This document shows positions 1 to 11,582 of a stretch of DNA of 64,000 nucleotides, piece after piece. Below the pieces are notes generated by a model. That model did no database searches, was not told where the DNA came from, and saw nothing but the letters and a program-made list of their open reading frames with translations. Within the stretch, counting starts at the first letter, position 1, and every line of letters starts with the position of its first letter. The stretch lies in the NCBI GenBank assembly GCA_949752745.1, contig OX457034.1, positions 3,506,646 through 3,570,645 of the forward strand, written 5' to 3'. This stretch comes from Protula sp. h YS-2021. Its lineage: Eukaryota > Annelida > Polychaeta > Sabellida > Serpulidae. Both the position numbers and the translations under genes were made by a program.

Positions 1-3000
1 TTGGATGAAATGTAAGAATTCAAGAGGAAATGGGCCGGAAACGATCTTCAGGAAGAGAAAATAGCCGAGAACACACAAGATGAGAAGAGTAAACAGGATG
101 AAGTGTAAGAAATATGGAGAAAATAAGTTGGAAACGAATTTGACGAAGATAAAATAGGCGAGAAAAGGCAAGAAAGGAACAGAAAGCAGGATGAAATGTA
201 AGAAATCAAGACGAAATAGGCCGGAAATGTTCTTCTGGAAGAGAAAATAGGCGAGAAAAGGCAAGAAAAGAAGAGAAAACAGGTCGAAAAGTAAGAAATC
301 TGGTAAAATATGCCTGAAACGATCTTCAGGAAGAGAAAATAGACGAGAAAACACAAGAAGAGACGAGAAAACAGCATGAAATGTAAGAAATCAAAATGAA
401 ATAGGCCGGAAATGTTCTTTTGGAAGAGGAAATAATCGAGAAAAGACCAGAAAGAAAGAGAAAAGGAGACGAAATCTAAGAAATAGTTGAAAATAGTCCG
501 GAAACGAATTTCAGGAAGAGAAAATAGGCGAGAAAAAGCAAGAAAAGAAAAGAAAGCAGGAAGAAATGTAAGAAATCAAGAGGAAATAGGCTGCAAACGT
601 CCTTCCGGAAAAGAAAATAGGCGAGAAAAAGCAAGAAAAGAAGAAAAAAACTGGTCGAAAAGTAAGAAATCAGGGACAATATGCCTGAAAGATCTTTAGG
701 AAGAGGAAACAAACGAGAAAACACACGAAAAGACGAGAAAACAGCATGAAATGTAAGAAATCAAAATGAAATAAGCCGGAAATGTTCTTCTGTAACAGGA
801 AATAATCGAGAAAAGAGAAGAAAGAAAGAGAAAAGGGGAGGAAATCTAAGAAATAGGTTTGAAAATAGTCCGGAAACGAATTTCAGGAAAAGAAAATAGG
901 CGAGAAAAGGCAAGAAAAGAACAGAAAGCAGGATGAAATGTAAGAAATCAAGACGAAATAGGTCGGAAATGTTATTCTGGAAGAGAAAATAGGCGAGAAA
1001 AGAGAAGAAAGAAAGATAAAAGGGGAGGAAATTTAAGAAATAGGTTTGAAAATAGTCCGGAAACGAATTTCAGGAAGAGAAAATAGGCGACAAAAGTCAA
1101 GAAAAGAAGAGAAAACAGGTGGAAATCTGAGAAATCAGGAAAAATAGGCTGGAAGCGATCTGGTGGAAGATAAAATTGGCGAGAAAAGAGAAGAAAAGAA
1201 GAGAAAATTGGATGAAATGTAAGAATTCAAGAGGAAATGGGCCGGAAACGATCTTTAGGAAGAGAAAATAGGCGAGAAGGAACAAGAAAAGAAGGGTAAA
1301 GGGGATAAAATGTAAGAAATCAAGAGGAAATAGGCCGGAAACTCTGTTTTGGAAGAGAAAATAGCCAAGAACATGCAATAAGAGAAGAGTAAACAGGATG
1401 AAATCTAAGAAATATGGAGAAAATAAGTCGGAAACGAATTTAAGGAAGAGAAAATAGGCGAGAAAAAGCAAGAAAAGATGACATAGCAGGATCAAAAGTC
1501 AGAAATCAAGAGGAAACAGGCCGCAAACGTCCTTCTGGAAGAGAAAATAGGCGAGAAAAGGCAAGGAAAGAACAGCAAACAGGTCGAAAAGTAAGAAATC
1601 TGGGAAAATATGCCTGAAACGATCTTCAGGAAGAGAAAATAGACGAGAAAACACAAGAAGAAACGAGAAAACAGGATGAAATGTAAGAAATCAAGACGAA
1701 ATAGGCCGGAAATGTTCTTCTGGAAGAGAAAATAGGCAAGAAAAGAGAACAAAGATGGAGAAAAGGGGAGGAAATTTAAGATATAGCTTTGAAAATAGTC
1801 CGGAAACGAATTTCAGGAAGAGAAAATAGGCGAGAAAAGGCAAGAAAAGAAGAGAAAACAGGAGGCAAACTGATAAATCAGGAAAAATGGGCTGAGAACG
1901 ATCTGGTGGAAGTGAAAATCTGTGACAAAAGACAAGAAAGGAAGAGAAAAGGGATGAAATCTATGAAATCAAGAGGAAATAGGCCGGAAACGATCTTCAG
2001 GAAAAGAAAACAGGCGAGAAAGAAAAAGAAAAGAAGTTAAAATTGGATGAAATGTAAGAAATCAAGAGGAATTAGGCCAGAAACGCTCTTCTGGAAGAGA
2101 AAATAGTCGAGAATACACAAGATGAGAAAAGTAAACAGGATGAAATCTTAGAAATATGGGGAAAATAAGTCGGAAACGAATTTGAGAAAGAAAAAATAGG
2201 CGACAAAAGTCAAGAAAAGAAGAGAAAACAGGTGGATATCTGAGAAATCAGGAAAAATAGGCTGGAAGCGATCTGGTGGAAGATAAAATTGGCGAGAAAA
2301 GAGAAGAAAAGAAGAGAAAATTGGATGAAATGTAAGAATTCAAGAGGAAATGGGCCGGAAACGATCTTCAGGAAGAGCAAATAGCCGAGAACACACAAGA
2401 TGAGAAGAGTAAACAGGATGAAATATAAGAAATCTGGGAAAATATGCCTGAAACGATCTTCAGGAAGAGAAAATAGACGAGAAAACACAAGAAGAGAGGA
2501 CAAAAAAGGATGAAATGTAAGAAGTCAAGAGGAAATAGGCCGGAAATGTTCTTCTGGAAGAGGAAATAATCGAGAAAAGACGAGAAAGAAAGAGAAGAGA
2601 AGACGAAATCTAAGAAATAGGTTGAAAATAGTCCGGAAACGAATTTCAGGAAGAGAAAATAGGCGAGAAAAGGCAAGAAAAGAAGAGAAAGGAGGATGAA
2701 ATGTAAGTAATCAAGACGAAATAGGCCGGAAATGTTCTTTTGGAAGAGAAAATAGGCAAGAAAAGAGAACAGAGAAAGAGAAATGGGGAGGAAATTTAAG
2801 AAATAGATTTGAAAATAGTCCGGAAACGATCTTCAGGAAGAGAAAATAGACGCGAAAACACAAGAAGAAACGAGAAAACAGGATGAAATGTAAGAAATCA
2901 AGACGAAATAGGCCGGAAATGTTCTTCTGGAAGAGAGAATAGGCGAGAAAAGAGAAGAAAGAAAGAGAAAAGGGGAGGAAATTTAAGAAATAGATTTGAA

Positions 3001-6000
3001 AATAGTCCGGAAACGAATTTCAGGAAGAGAAAATAAGCGAAAAAAGGCAAGAAAAGAAGAGAAAACAGGAGGCAAACTGAGAAATCAGAAAAAATAGGCT
3101 GAAAACGATCTGGTGGAAGTGAATTTGGCGAGAAAAGAGAAGAAAAGAAGAGAAAATTGGATGAAATGTAAGAATTCAAGAGGAAATGGGCCGGAAACGA
3201 TCTTTAGGAAGAGAAAATAGGCGAGAAGGAACAAGAAAAGAAGGGTAAAGGGGATAAAATGTAAGAAATCAAGAGGAAATAGGCCGGAAACTCTGTTTTG
3301 GAAGAGAAAATAGCCAAGAACATGCAATAAGAGAAGAGTAAACAGGATGAAATCTAAGAAATATGGAGAAAATAAGTCGGAAACGAATTTAAGGAAGAGA
3401 AAATAGGCGAGAAAAAGCAAGAAAAGATGACATAGCAGGATCAAAAGTCAGAAATCAAGAGGAAATAGGCCGCAAACGTCCTTCTGGAAGAGAAAATAGG
3501 CGAGAAAAGGCAAGAAAAGAACAGAAAACAGGTCGAAAAGTAAGAAATCTGGGAAAATATGCCTGAAACGATCTTCAGGAAGAGAAAATAGACGAGAAAA
3601 CACAAGAAGAAACGAGAAAACAGGATGAAATGTAAGAAATCAAGACGAAATAGGCAAGAAAAGAGAACAAAGATGGAGAAAAGGGGAGGAAATTTAAGAT
3701 ATAGCTTTGAAAATAGTCCGGAAACGAATTTCAGGAAAAGAAAATAGGCGAGTAAAGGCAAGAAAAGAACAGAAAGCAGGATGAAATGTAAGAAATCAAG
3801 ACGAAATAGGCCGGAAATGTTCTTCTGGAAGAGAAAATAGGCAAGAAAAGAGAACAAAGATGGAGAAAAGGGGAGGAAATTTAAGATATAGCTTTGAAAA
3901 TAGTCCGGAAACGAATTTCAGGAACAGAAAATAGGCGAGAAAAGGCAAGAAAAGAAGAGAAAACAGGAGGCAAACTGATAAATCAGGAAAAATAGGCTGA
4001 AAACGATCTGGGGGAAGTGAAAATCTGTGACAAAAGACAAGAAAGGAAGAGAAAAGGGATGAAATCTAAGAAATCAAGAGGAAATAGGCCGGAAACGATC
4101 TTCAGGAAAAGAAAACAGGCGAGAAAGAAAAAGAAAAGAAGTTAAAATTGGATGAAATGTAAGAAATCAAGAGGAAGTAGGCCGGAAACGCTCTTCTGGA
4201 AGAGAAAATAGTCGAGAATGCACAAGATGAGAAAAGTAAACAGGATGAAATCTTAGAAATATGGGGAAAATAAGTCGGAAACGAATTTGAGAAAGAAAAA
4301 ATAGGCGACAAAAGTCAAGAAAAGAAGAGAAAACAGGTGGATATCTGAGAAATCAGGAAAAATAGGCTGGAAGCGATCTGGTGGAAGATAAAATTGGCGA
4401 GAAAAGAGAAGAAAAGAAGAGAAAATTGGATGAAATGTAAGAATTCAAGAGGAAATGGGCCGGAAACGATCTTCAGGAAGAGAAAATAGCCGAGAACACA
4501 CAAGATGAGAAGAGTAAACAGGATGAAATATAAGAAATCTGGGAAAATATGCCTGAAACGATATTCAGGAAGAGAATATAGACGAGAAAACACAAGAAGA
4601 GACGACAAAAAAGGATGAAATGTAAGAAGTCAAGAGGAAATAGGCCGGAAATGTTCTTCTGGAAGAGGAAATAATCGAGAAAAGACGAGAAAGAAAGAGA
4701 AAAGAAGACGAAATCTAAGAAATAGGTTGAGAAATGTCCGGAAACGAATTTCAGGAAGAGAAAATAGGCGAGAAAAGGCAAGAAAAGAAGAGAAAGGAGG
4801 ATGAAATGTAAGTAATCAAGACGAAATAGGCCGGAAATGTTGTTTTGGAAGAGAAAATAGGCAAGAAAAGAGAACAAAGAAAGAGAAATGGGGAGGAAAT
4901 TTAAGAAATAGATTTGAAAATAGTCCGGAAACGATCTTCAGGAAGAGAAAATAGACGCGAAAACACAAGAAGAAACGAGAAAACAGGATGAAATGTAAGA
5001 AATCAAGACGAAATAGGCCGGAAATGTTCTTCTGGAAGAGAGAATAGGCGAGAAAAGAGAAGAAAGAAAGAGAAAAGGGGAGGAAATTTAAGAAATAGAT
5101 TTGAAAATAGTCCGGAAACGAATTTCAGGAAGAGAAAATAAGCGAAAAAAGGCAAGAAAAGAAGAGAAAACAGGAGGCAAACTGAGAAATCAGGAAAAAT
5201 AGGCTGAAAACGATCTGGTGGAAGTGAATTTGGCGAGAAAAGAGAAGAAAAGAAGAGAAAATTGGATGAAATGTAAGAATTCAAGAGGAAATGGGCCGGA
5301 AACGATCTTTAGGAAGAGAAAATAGGCGAGAAGGAACAAGAAAAGAAGGGTAAAGGGGATAAAATGTAAGAAACAAGAGGAAATAGGCCGGAAACTCTGT
5401 TTTGGAAGAGAAAATAGCCAAGAACATGCAATAAGAGAAGAGTAAACAGGATGAAATCTAAGAAATATGGAGAAAATAAGTCGGAAACGAATTTAAGGAA
5501 GAGGAAATAGGCGAGAAAAAGCAAGAAAAGATGACATAGCAGGATCAAAAGTCAGAAATCAAGAGGAAATAGGCCGCAAACGTCCTTCTGGAAGAGAAAA
5601 TAGGCGAGAAAAGGCAAGAAAAGAACAGAAAACAGGTCGAAAAGTAAGAAATCTGGGAAAATATGCCTGAAACGATCTTCAGGAAGAGAAAATAGACGAG
5701 AAAACACAAGAAGAAACGAGAAAACAGGATGAAATGTAAGAAATCAAGACGAAATAGGCCGGAAATGTTCTTCTGGAAGAGAAAATAGGCAAGAAAAGAG
5801 AACAAAGATGGAGAAAAGGGGAGGAAATTTAAGATATAGCTTTGAAAATAGTCCGGAAACGAATTTCAGGAAGAGGAAATAGGCGAGAAAAGGCAAGAAA
5901 AGAAGAGAAAACAGGAGGCAAACTGATAAATCAGGAAAAATAGGCTGAAAACGATCTGGTGGAAGTGAAAATCTGTGACAAAAGACAAGAAAGGAAGAGA

Positions 6001-7711
6001 AAAGGGATGAAATCAAAGAAATCAAGAGGAAATAGGCCGGAAACGATCTTCAGGAAAAGAAAACAGGCGAGAAAGAAAAAGAAAAGAAGTTAAAATTGGA
6101 TGAAATGTAAGAAATCAAGAGGAAGTAGGCCGGAAACGCTCTTCTGGAAGAGAAAATAGTCGAGAATGCACAAGATGAGAAAAGTAAACAGGATGAAATC
6201 TTAGAAATATGGGGAAAATAAGTCGGAAACGAATTTGAGAAAGAAAAAATAGGCGACAAAAGTCAAGAAAAGAAGAGAAAACAGGTGGATATCTGAGAAA
6301 TCAGGAAAAATAGGCTGGAAGCGATCTGGTGGAAGATAAAATTGGCGAGAAAAGAGAAGAAAAGAAGAGAAAATTGGATGAAATGTAAGAATTCAAGAGG
6401 AAATGGGCCGGAAACGATCTTCAGGAAGAGAAAATAGCCGAAAACACACAAGATGAGAAGAGTAAACAGGATGAAATATAAGAAATCTGGGAAAATATGC
6501 CTGAAACGATCTTCAGGAAGAGAAAATAGACGAGAAAACACAAGAAGAGACGACAAAAAAGGATGAAATGTAAGAAGTCAAGAGGAAATAGGCCGAAAAT
6601 GTTCTTCTGGAAGAGGAAATAATCGAGAAAAGACGAGAAAGAAAGAGAAAAGAAGACGAAATCTAAGAAATAGGTTGAAAATAGTCCGGAAACGAATTTC
6701 AGGAAGAGAAAATAGGCGAGAAAAGGCAAGAAAAGAAGAGAAAGGAGGATGAAATGTAAGTAATCAAGACGAAATAGGCCGGAAATGTTGTTTTGGAAGA
6801 GAAAATAGGCAAGAAAAGAGAACAAAGAAAGAGAAATGGGGAGGAAATTTAAGAAATAGATTTGAAAATAGTCCGGAAACGATCTTCAGGAAGAGAAAAT
6901 AGACGCGAAAACACAAGAAGAAACGAGAAAACAGGATGAAATGTAAGAAATCAAGACGAAATAGGCCGGAAATGTTCTTCTGGAAGAGAGAATAGGCGAG
7001 AAAAGAGAAGAAAGAAAGAGAAAAGGGGAGGAAATTTAAGAAATAGATTTGAAAATAGTCCGGAAACGAATTTCAGGAAGAAAAAATAAGCGAAAAAAGG
7101 CAAGAAAAGAAGAGAAAACAGGAGGCAAACTGAGAAATCAGGAAAAATAGGCTGAAAACGATCTGGTGGAAGTGAATTTGGCGAGAAAAGAGAAGAAAAG
7201 AAGAGAAAATTGGATGAAATGTAAGAATTCAAGAGGAAATGGGCCGGAAACGATCTTTAGGAAGAGAAAATAGGCGAGAAGGAACAAGAAAAGAAGGGTA
7301 AAGGGGATAAAATGTAAGAAATCAAGAGGAAATAGGCCGGAAACTCTGTTTTGGAAGAGAAAATAGCCAAGAACATGCAATAAGAGAAGAGTAAACAGGA
7401 TGAAATCTAAGAAATATGGAGAAAATAAGTCGGAAACGAATTTAAGGAAGAGAAAATAGGCGAGAAAAAGCAAGAAAAGATGATATAGCAGGATCAAAAG
7501 TCAGAAATCAAGAGGAAATAGGCCGCAAACGTCCTTCTGGAAGAGAAAATAGGCGAGAAAAGGCAAGAAAAGAACAGAAAACAGGTCGAAAAGTAAGAAA
7601 TCTGGGAAAATATGCCTGAAACGATCTTCAGAAAGAGAAAATAGACGAGAAAACACAAGAAGAAACGAGAAAACAGGATGAAATGTAAGAAATCAAGACG
7701 AAATAGGCCGG
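1..7711. repeat. 93-bp purine-rich satellite array with higher-order repeat
   Basis: The whole stretch is built from diverged units recurring about every 93 bp; starts of the core ggaagagaaaatagg lie near 50, 142, 233, 328, 421, 515, 607 and 700. The plus strand is almost all A and G with very little C. Blocks recur at larger spacing: 4315-4608 matches 6263-6556 and 5003-5284 matches 6951-7232 at an offset of 1948 bp, while older blocks are offset by 2105 bp (2898 to 5003). That is about 21 monomers per higher-order unit. Because 93 is divisible by 3, long minus-strand frames with a 31-residue Phe/Leu/Ser-rich period stay open; I regard them as by-products, not genes. The array ends abruptly at 7711 where Penelope-like sequence begins. 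Confidence 0.95.
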
Positions 7712-7887
7712 ATGAATGGGATGAATGTTGATTTCAATTATCAGCAATTTCTTTAAAATTGTGCATTATTCTATCGTATGAATTTCTTTTAGTCGAATTT
7801 TCTCATTATTCTATGTTTTTTTATATGATTTCAACTTTGTTTGCAATTATATTATCATGTTGTGTAAACATTGGAATTATGTGTATT
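7712..7887 (+). mobile_element. Penelope-like element, 5'-truncated 3' end
   Basis: The first codons after the satellite junction encode the last residues of the PLE protein (GMNVDFNYQQFL then stop), matching the C-terminus of the longer copy at 15805-16839 apart from Phe to Tyr. The A/T-rich PLE 3' UTR follows. The fragment stops where a 26-bp inverted repeat begins at 7888. It is dead; only the extreme 3' end was inserted or retained. Confidence 0.8.
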
Positions 7888-7955
7888 CACAGGAACATTA
7901 TTAAGTAATACAACACCACTTCACTAACATGTATTTATAACTTAACTAACATATT

Positions 7956-8287
7956 TTACAAATCAAGTATAGATACAATGGTGTGAATAACTGGAGACCA
8001 TTGGTCTTCAATGAACACTAACCAACTACTTAGTTCATCTGATGTAATAGTATCTACACCATATTTCTCACAACGTTGATTTGCATTCTCTAATACTTTA
8101 TCTAAATGAATATAATATTTAGCTTCATTCCAATATGTAGAGACACATGCAAAATGACAAGTATGTTCTTGACACTCTTCATGTTGACAAGCAGGACGTA
8201 CTAAACATGTAAACTTTTTACAGCTAATAACATTTCTTCACAATAGGCTTTTTGCACAATATATTGTCTCAGTGTAATGTCTGCCAT
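7956..8287 (-). pseudogene. Cys/His-rich hypothetical ORF, one frameshift
   Basis: Reading from an ATG at 8287, the frame encodes MADITLRQYIVQKAYCEEM and then loses frame near 8222, where one base appears to be missing. In the shifted frame it continues with a Cys/His-rich stretch (CLVRPACQHEECQEHTCHFAC) followed by a helical, Trp-containing C-terminus ending ...VSILDL and a TAA at 7956-7958. Total length would be about 110 residues. The Cys/His spacing looks metal-binding, but I do not recognise the family. It shares its strand with the NADAR remnant and has a TATA-like box upstream. Confidence 0.45.
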
Positions 8288-8473
8288 TGTACAGTCTTGT
8301 GAAATGCTGCTCCGGCAATATTATCACACAAGTTTATCAAGTCTCCAGTTGTTGTTCAAAACCATTTACTTATCATGTAGTCGAACATACTTCTCCATGT
8401 TTTTACATGGTCACATATATTCCTGCACGTCTACACACCATGACGGCTGGCAAGATAATGAAAAGTCTCACCA

Positions 8474-8481
8474 CTTTTATA
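8474..8481 (-). promoter_or_regulatory. TATA-like box
   Basis: TATAAAAG reads on the minus strand, 6 bp beyond the NADAR stop codon and about 190 bp upstream of the ATG at 8287. Its position between two same-strand ORFs suggests a promoter for the Cys-rich ORF. This is motif-based only. Confidence 0.3.
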
Positions 8482-8486
8482 CCCCC

Positions 8487-8977
8487 TCACACAATATTTC
8501 TAACAACTTTCCCATGATATTCTGACCAGGATATGAAGGAGATGACACGTTTAACACCAGCTCCCCACCAACGATCATACGTTGCTTCAACTAAAGTTTT
8601 GTCTTTACATTCTTTTAACTTTTTGCGAAACAATACACACTGATTCAATTTGACTTGTAAAACATCTTGCATTTTGCTTCTCTTCACTGTATGCCATAAA
8701 GGACATGGCTTTATCACTTTAGCAATAATTCTATGAAATAAAAAGTCTTTTTAAGTGTTATGTTTTAATATTTTACTTTAGCAATACGTTATGCTTCATA
8801 TCCGATCTTACATGAAGCAATAGCTGAAGCAATATCTTGGCGGTGATGAAAAACTGCTTTCTCATATTGATACAAAGCTTCACTTGAGTTGAACACATGT
8901 CCATATTTTTCAAGTCGTGTTGGAAACATGTTTAAAAGAACGTCCTTGTGACCGATAAATAGTACAAGATTCTCCAT
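8487..8977 (-). pseudogene. NADAR-domain protein (YbiA-like), broken
   Basis: The N-terminal part (ATG at 8977) reads MENLVLFIGHKDVLLNMFP and SSEALYQYEKA, and the C-terminal part (8717-8487) reads LVEATYDRWWGAGVKR. These resemble the NADAR fold, a family of N-glycosidases acting on ADP-ribose or riboflavin-pathway intermediates; assignment is by motif memory. The two halves are separated by a 47-bp Penelope-like 3' end with a 12-bp target duplication (8716-8727 and 8775-8786). Independently, a TAA follows GYEA where the family would continue. Removing the insertion restores the frame except for this stop. It is a pseudogene unless the TAA is read through. Confidence 0.6.
8728..8774 (-). mobile_element. 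47-bp Penelope-like 3'-end insertion
   Basis: The sequence from attctatgaaataaaaag to gttttaatatttt equals the terminal 3' end of the PLE copies elsewhere in the window. It is flanked by the exact 12-bp repeat actttagcaata at 8716-8727 and 8775-8786. This is an extreme 5' truncation made by target-primed reverse transcription that interrupts the NADAR gene. Confidence 0.8.
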
Positions 8978-9018
8978 AACTTATTGTATTACTTATAAAT
9001 GTTCCTGTGCACACTTTT

Positions 9019-9871
9019 ATCAATAATTGTATGAAATAAAAAGTCTTTTTAAGAGTTATGTTTTAATATTTTACTAATTTTCGACTGATACAGTCTTCTT
9101 CAGGTACATATTTCACAAAATTGTGACGTTGCTATGGTTACATCACATACTACACACAATTGTGAAAAATTTTATGTGTAAATACACATGAATCCAATGT
9201 TTACACAAAATGATAATATAATTGCAAACAAAGTTGAAATCATATAAAAAAAACATAGAATAATGAGAAAATTCGACTAAAAGAAATTCATAAGATAGAA
9301 TAATGCACAATTTTAAAGAAATTGCTGATAATTCAAATCAACATTCATTCCGTGTCCCAAAACACAACCTAATTTTGCAATTAATTTTTGTTCTAACAAT
9401 TTTCGTGTTATGTTTTAATATTTTACTAATTTTCGACTGATACAGTCTTCTTCAGGTACATATTTCACAAAATTGTGACGTTGCTATGGTTACATCACAT
9501 ACTACACACAATTGTGAAAAATTTTATGTGTAAATACACATGAATCCAATGTTTACACAAAATGATAATATAATTGCAAACAGAGTTGAAATCATATAAA
9601 AAAACATAGAATAATGAGAAAATTCGGCTAAAAGAAATTCATAAGATAGAATAATGCACAATTTTAAAGAAATTGCTGATAATTGAAATCAACATTCATT
9701 CCGTGCCCCAAACACAACCTAATTTTGCAATTAATTTTTGTTCTAACAATTTTCGTTTGGAAGTGTCATTGCAAAAAGCAACGGCACAGACATATCGTCA
9801 ACGCTGTGATGATTACTTATAAAATGACTGGAGACTTCGTTATCTTCTTTATTTATTTATTCTTTTTTTAA
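9019..9871 (-). mobile_element. Penelope-like element 3' ends in tandem
   Basis: Two head-to-tail copies of the PLE 3' region lie here, 9019-9405 and 9406-9871, each running from the last codons of the ORF into the 3' UTR on the minus strand. Tandem, partly truncated copies are typical of Penelope-like elements. The second copy carries coding sequence up to about 9858, including the segment around the codons for HHSVDD, and stops where the Ngaro B2 repeat begins at 9872 after a short T-rich interruption. Confidence 0.75.
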
Positions 9872-10562
9872 TTAAAACTTATAGCGTTCTAGTCTCTAGC
9901 CGTTGTGGCTGGCAAGACGAATGAGAGAGTGGTTTGGGTACAAATGTTTATTGCCTGACTGCTGAACACATTATGCATAAAACAAACATACTTTAAGAAA
10001 CTGTCCACTAACCAGACTAACATATTCAACATAAAACTGTACTTGTAAACAATTAAACAGGGAAGGGGAAGGGGGATGGAGGTGGGTCTCTGGAAGCGCT
10101 TGCTTGACCAGTGCTTGCTTTGCATTTGTGAGGGGAAGCTTGGAAGAGCCTTGTTATGTACCGTCCGACTTAATCCCTGCACGACTCAACGGCCAATAGA
10201 GCACAGGCATGACAGAAGGTACTCTGGGGCGAGCTCCGCCCCCGAGTTACTGAGTGTGTGCTTCGCTCCCGCCTTGCATGACGGCACGCTGTAAGCCGAG
10301 ACGCTCTGTCTACATCTCCGTCTGGCACGCTCCGTCGCTGTCAAGTCGAGTAGCGTGGGGGATTAAGGGGGAAAAGGGGCAGCGCATCACCAGAGTTTTA
10401 AAATCAAATAACACTTTATTTTTTAATTAAAACTTATAGCGTTCTAGTCTCTAGCCGTTGTGGCTGGCAAGACGAATGAGAGAGTGGTTTGGGTACAAAT
10501 GTTTATTGCCTGACTGCTGAACACATTATGCATAAAACAAACATACTTTAAGAAACTGTCCA
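9872..10562 (-). repeat. B1-A2-B2 terminal repeat complex, Ngaro copy 1
   Basis: B2 is 9872-10007, A2 is 10087-10426 and B1 is 10427-10562. B1 directly abuts A2, reproducing the end-to-start junction expected of a circular intermediate. An 80-bp C/T-rich linker separates A2 from B2. B carries AATAAA (in caataaacattt) and A begins with AATAAA, both candidate polyadenylation signals. Confidence 0.9.
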
Positions 10563-10595
10563 AATACCCAAACCACGAAGTGTTACTTGTAGTAG

Positions 10596-11582
10596 TTAGG
10601 ACAAGGCGTTTTGAACGTTTGATCCCATGGTTTTTGCACAATCCAGGCGTAGACTCAGAGGGACGTCAGTGTATCGCGTGTAGGACTCCGATGTCCAGTC
10701 TCCTTGGCTCTTAATCACTTGCGGTGGCAGCCCACAGGCAAGAGCAAAGGTAGCCCCGGCTCGTCGTAGGCTATGGCCGCTGTAGGCTGAGTCATCTAGC
10801 CCAACAGCACGCAGTTTGCATTTCAGCATCGACGAGAACGCTGCGTGGGAGAGAGGGACGGTGGAGTCCGGGGTTCTGTAGGAGAAAAGCGCCGCTTTAC
10901 CATGTGCGGGCGAAAGGCGGAGGTGGTGTTTTAACGCTGCAGTGGGGCATACTGTAGACTGCTCTACCTCTGGGATTGGGATGACGAGGGCTCGTGAAAA
11001 GTTGCGAAGTGTTTTGGTGCGTTTTACGTGAACTAGGGCGCCATCTGCACACAGCGTTACGTCATCACGGCAGAGGTCAGTTCTACAGTCGTGGCTAGTC
11101 TGGGTACGGGATAGCAGCGAGGACTTGCGCAGAAAGGTAAAGAAGCCCATGAGACAAGCAGCCCAGAAGCAGGCCTCTAATGGTTGCGAGAGGTCGAGAA
11201 CTCCTCGGACGCGCTGCAAGATATCCAGCGAGAGCGGTAGTTTCTGTCGAGGTGGCGTACCTTTCTGCGTGTCGATTCCTTTCAATAGCGTCTTCACGAA
11301 GTGGTTATTCTCAATGGGGTTCGTGTAACCCAGCTCCAAGTGGAGTAGGCGAACTGCAGCGAGATAGCATCTCACGGACTGGGGTTTCAGGGATCGGCTG
11401 AGAAAACACGCGTAACGGAGCACGGTCGTAGTTTCTGCGGGGGCTGGGCGCATCCTAAAGGCTTGGCAGAAGGCCAGGTAAGACTTCAGCTGAGCCGAGT
11501 ACGTTTCACGAGTGCTTTCTGCTAGGGCTGCTCTGCGGAATTGGGCCACTTCGTTGTCCAAAATTTGTGTCTCCCGTACCAC
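10596..11582 (-). CDS. Tyrosine recombinase (Ngaro copy 1)
   Basis: This 328-codon frame encodes a lambda-integrase-type tyrosine recombinase, which would integrate a circular or linear cDNA. Visible active-site elements are Arg in FLRKSS near residue 152, HSLRR (HxxR) near 270, Trp in QGDW near 296, and Tyr in SYTRYTDVP near 301-304. The frame opens with GTG rather than ATG, inside the 3' end of RT-RNase H, in the -1 frame. Only a TGA about 50 codons upstream bounds it, so it may be made by frameshifting, reinitiation or from a separate message. No inactivating change is seen in this copy. Confidence 0.9.
   Translation of the reverse strand: MVRETQILDNEVAQFRRAALAESTRETYSAQLKSYLAFCQAFRMRPAPAETTTVLRYACFLSRSLKPQSVRCYLAAVRLLHLELGYTNPIENNHFVKTLLKGIDTQKGTPPRQKLPLSLDILQRVRGVLDLSQPLEACFWAACLMGFFTFLRKSSLLSRTQTSHDCRTDLCRDDVTLCADGALVHVKRTKTLRNFSRALVIPIPEVEQSTVCPTAALKHHLRLSPAHGKAALFSYRTPDSTVPLSHAAFSSMLKCKLRAVGLDDSAYSGHSLRRAGATFALACGLPPQVIKSQGDWTSESYTRYTDVPLSLRLDCAKTMGSNVQNALS

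Larger units (their letters stand above)
7888..9009. mobile_element. 1.1-kb segment bounded by 26-bp inverted repeats, NADAR cargo
   Basis: The left end (7888-7913, starting cacaggaacat) and the right end (8984-9009, ending atgttcctgtg) are inverted repeats of 26 bp with two mismatches. Between them lie two minus-strand coding remnants, a NADAR-domain gene and a Cys/His-rich ORF, and no recognisable transposase. No convincing target-site duplication is visible because both flanks are Penelope-like fragments. It could be a non-autonomous DNA transposon that carries genes, or a piece of a larger DNA element. The class is not assignable from the sequence. Confidence 0.5.

Noticed and set aside
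1..7497. Many minus-strand frames of 70-138 codons rich in Phe, Leu and Ser
   Set aside because: They follow the 93-bp satellite period (31 codons), lack conserved domains and begin and end at random unit variants.
10076..10294. Small ORFs of 60-97 codons repeated in every A/B repeat region
   Set aside because: They lie in the terminal repeats of the Ngaro copies, with no ATG context or domain; shadows of repeat sequence.
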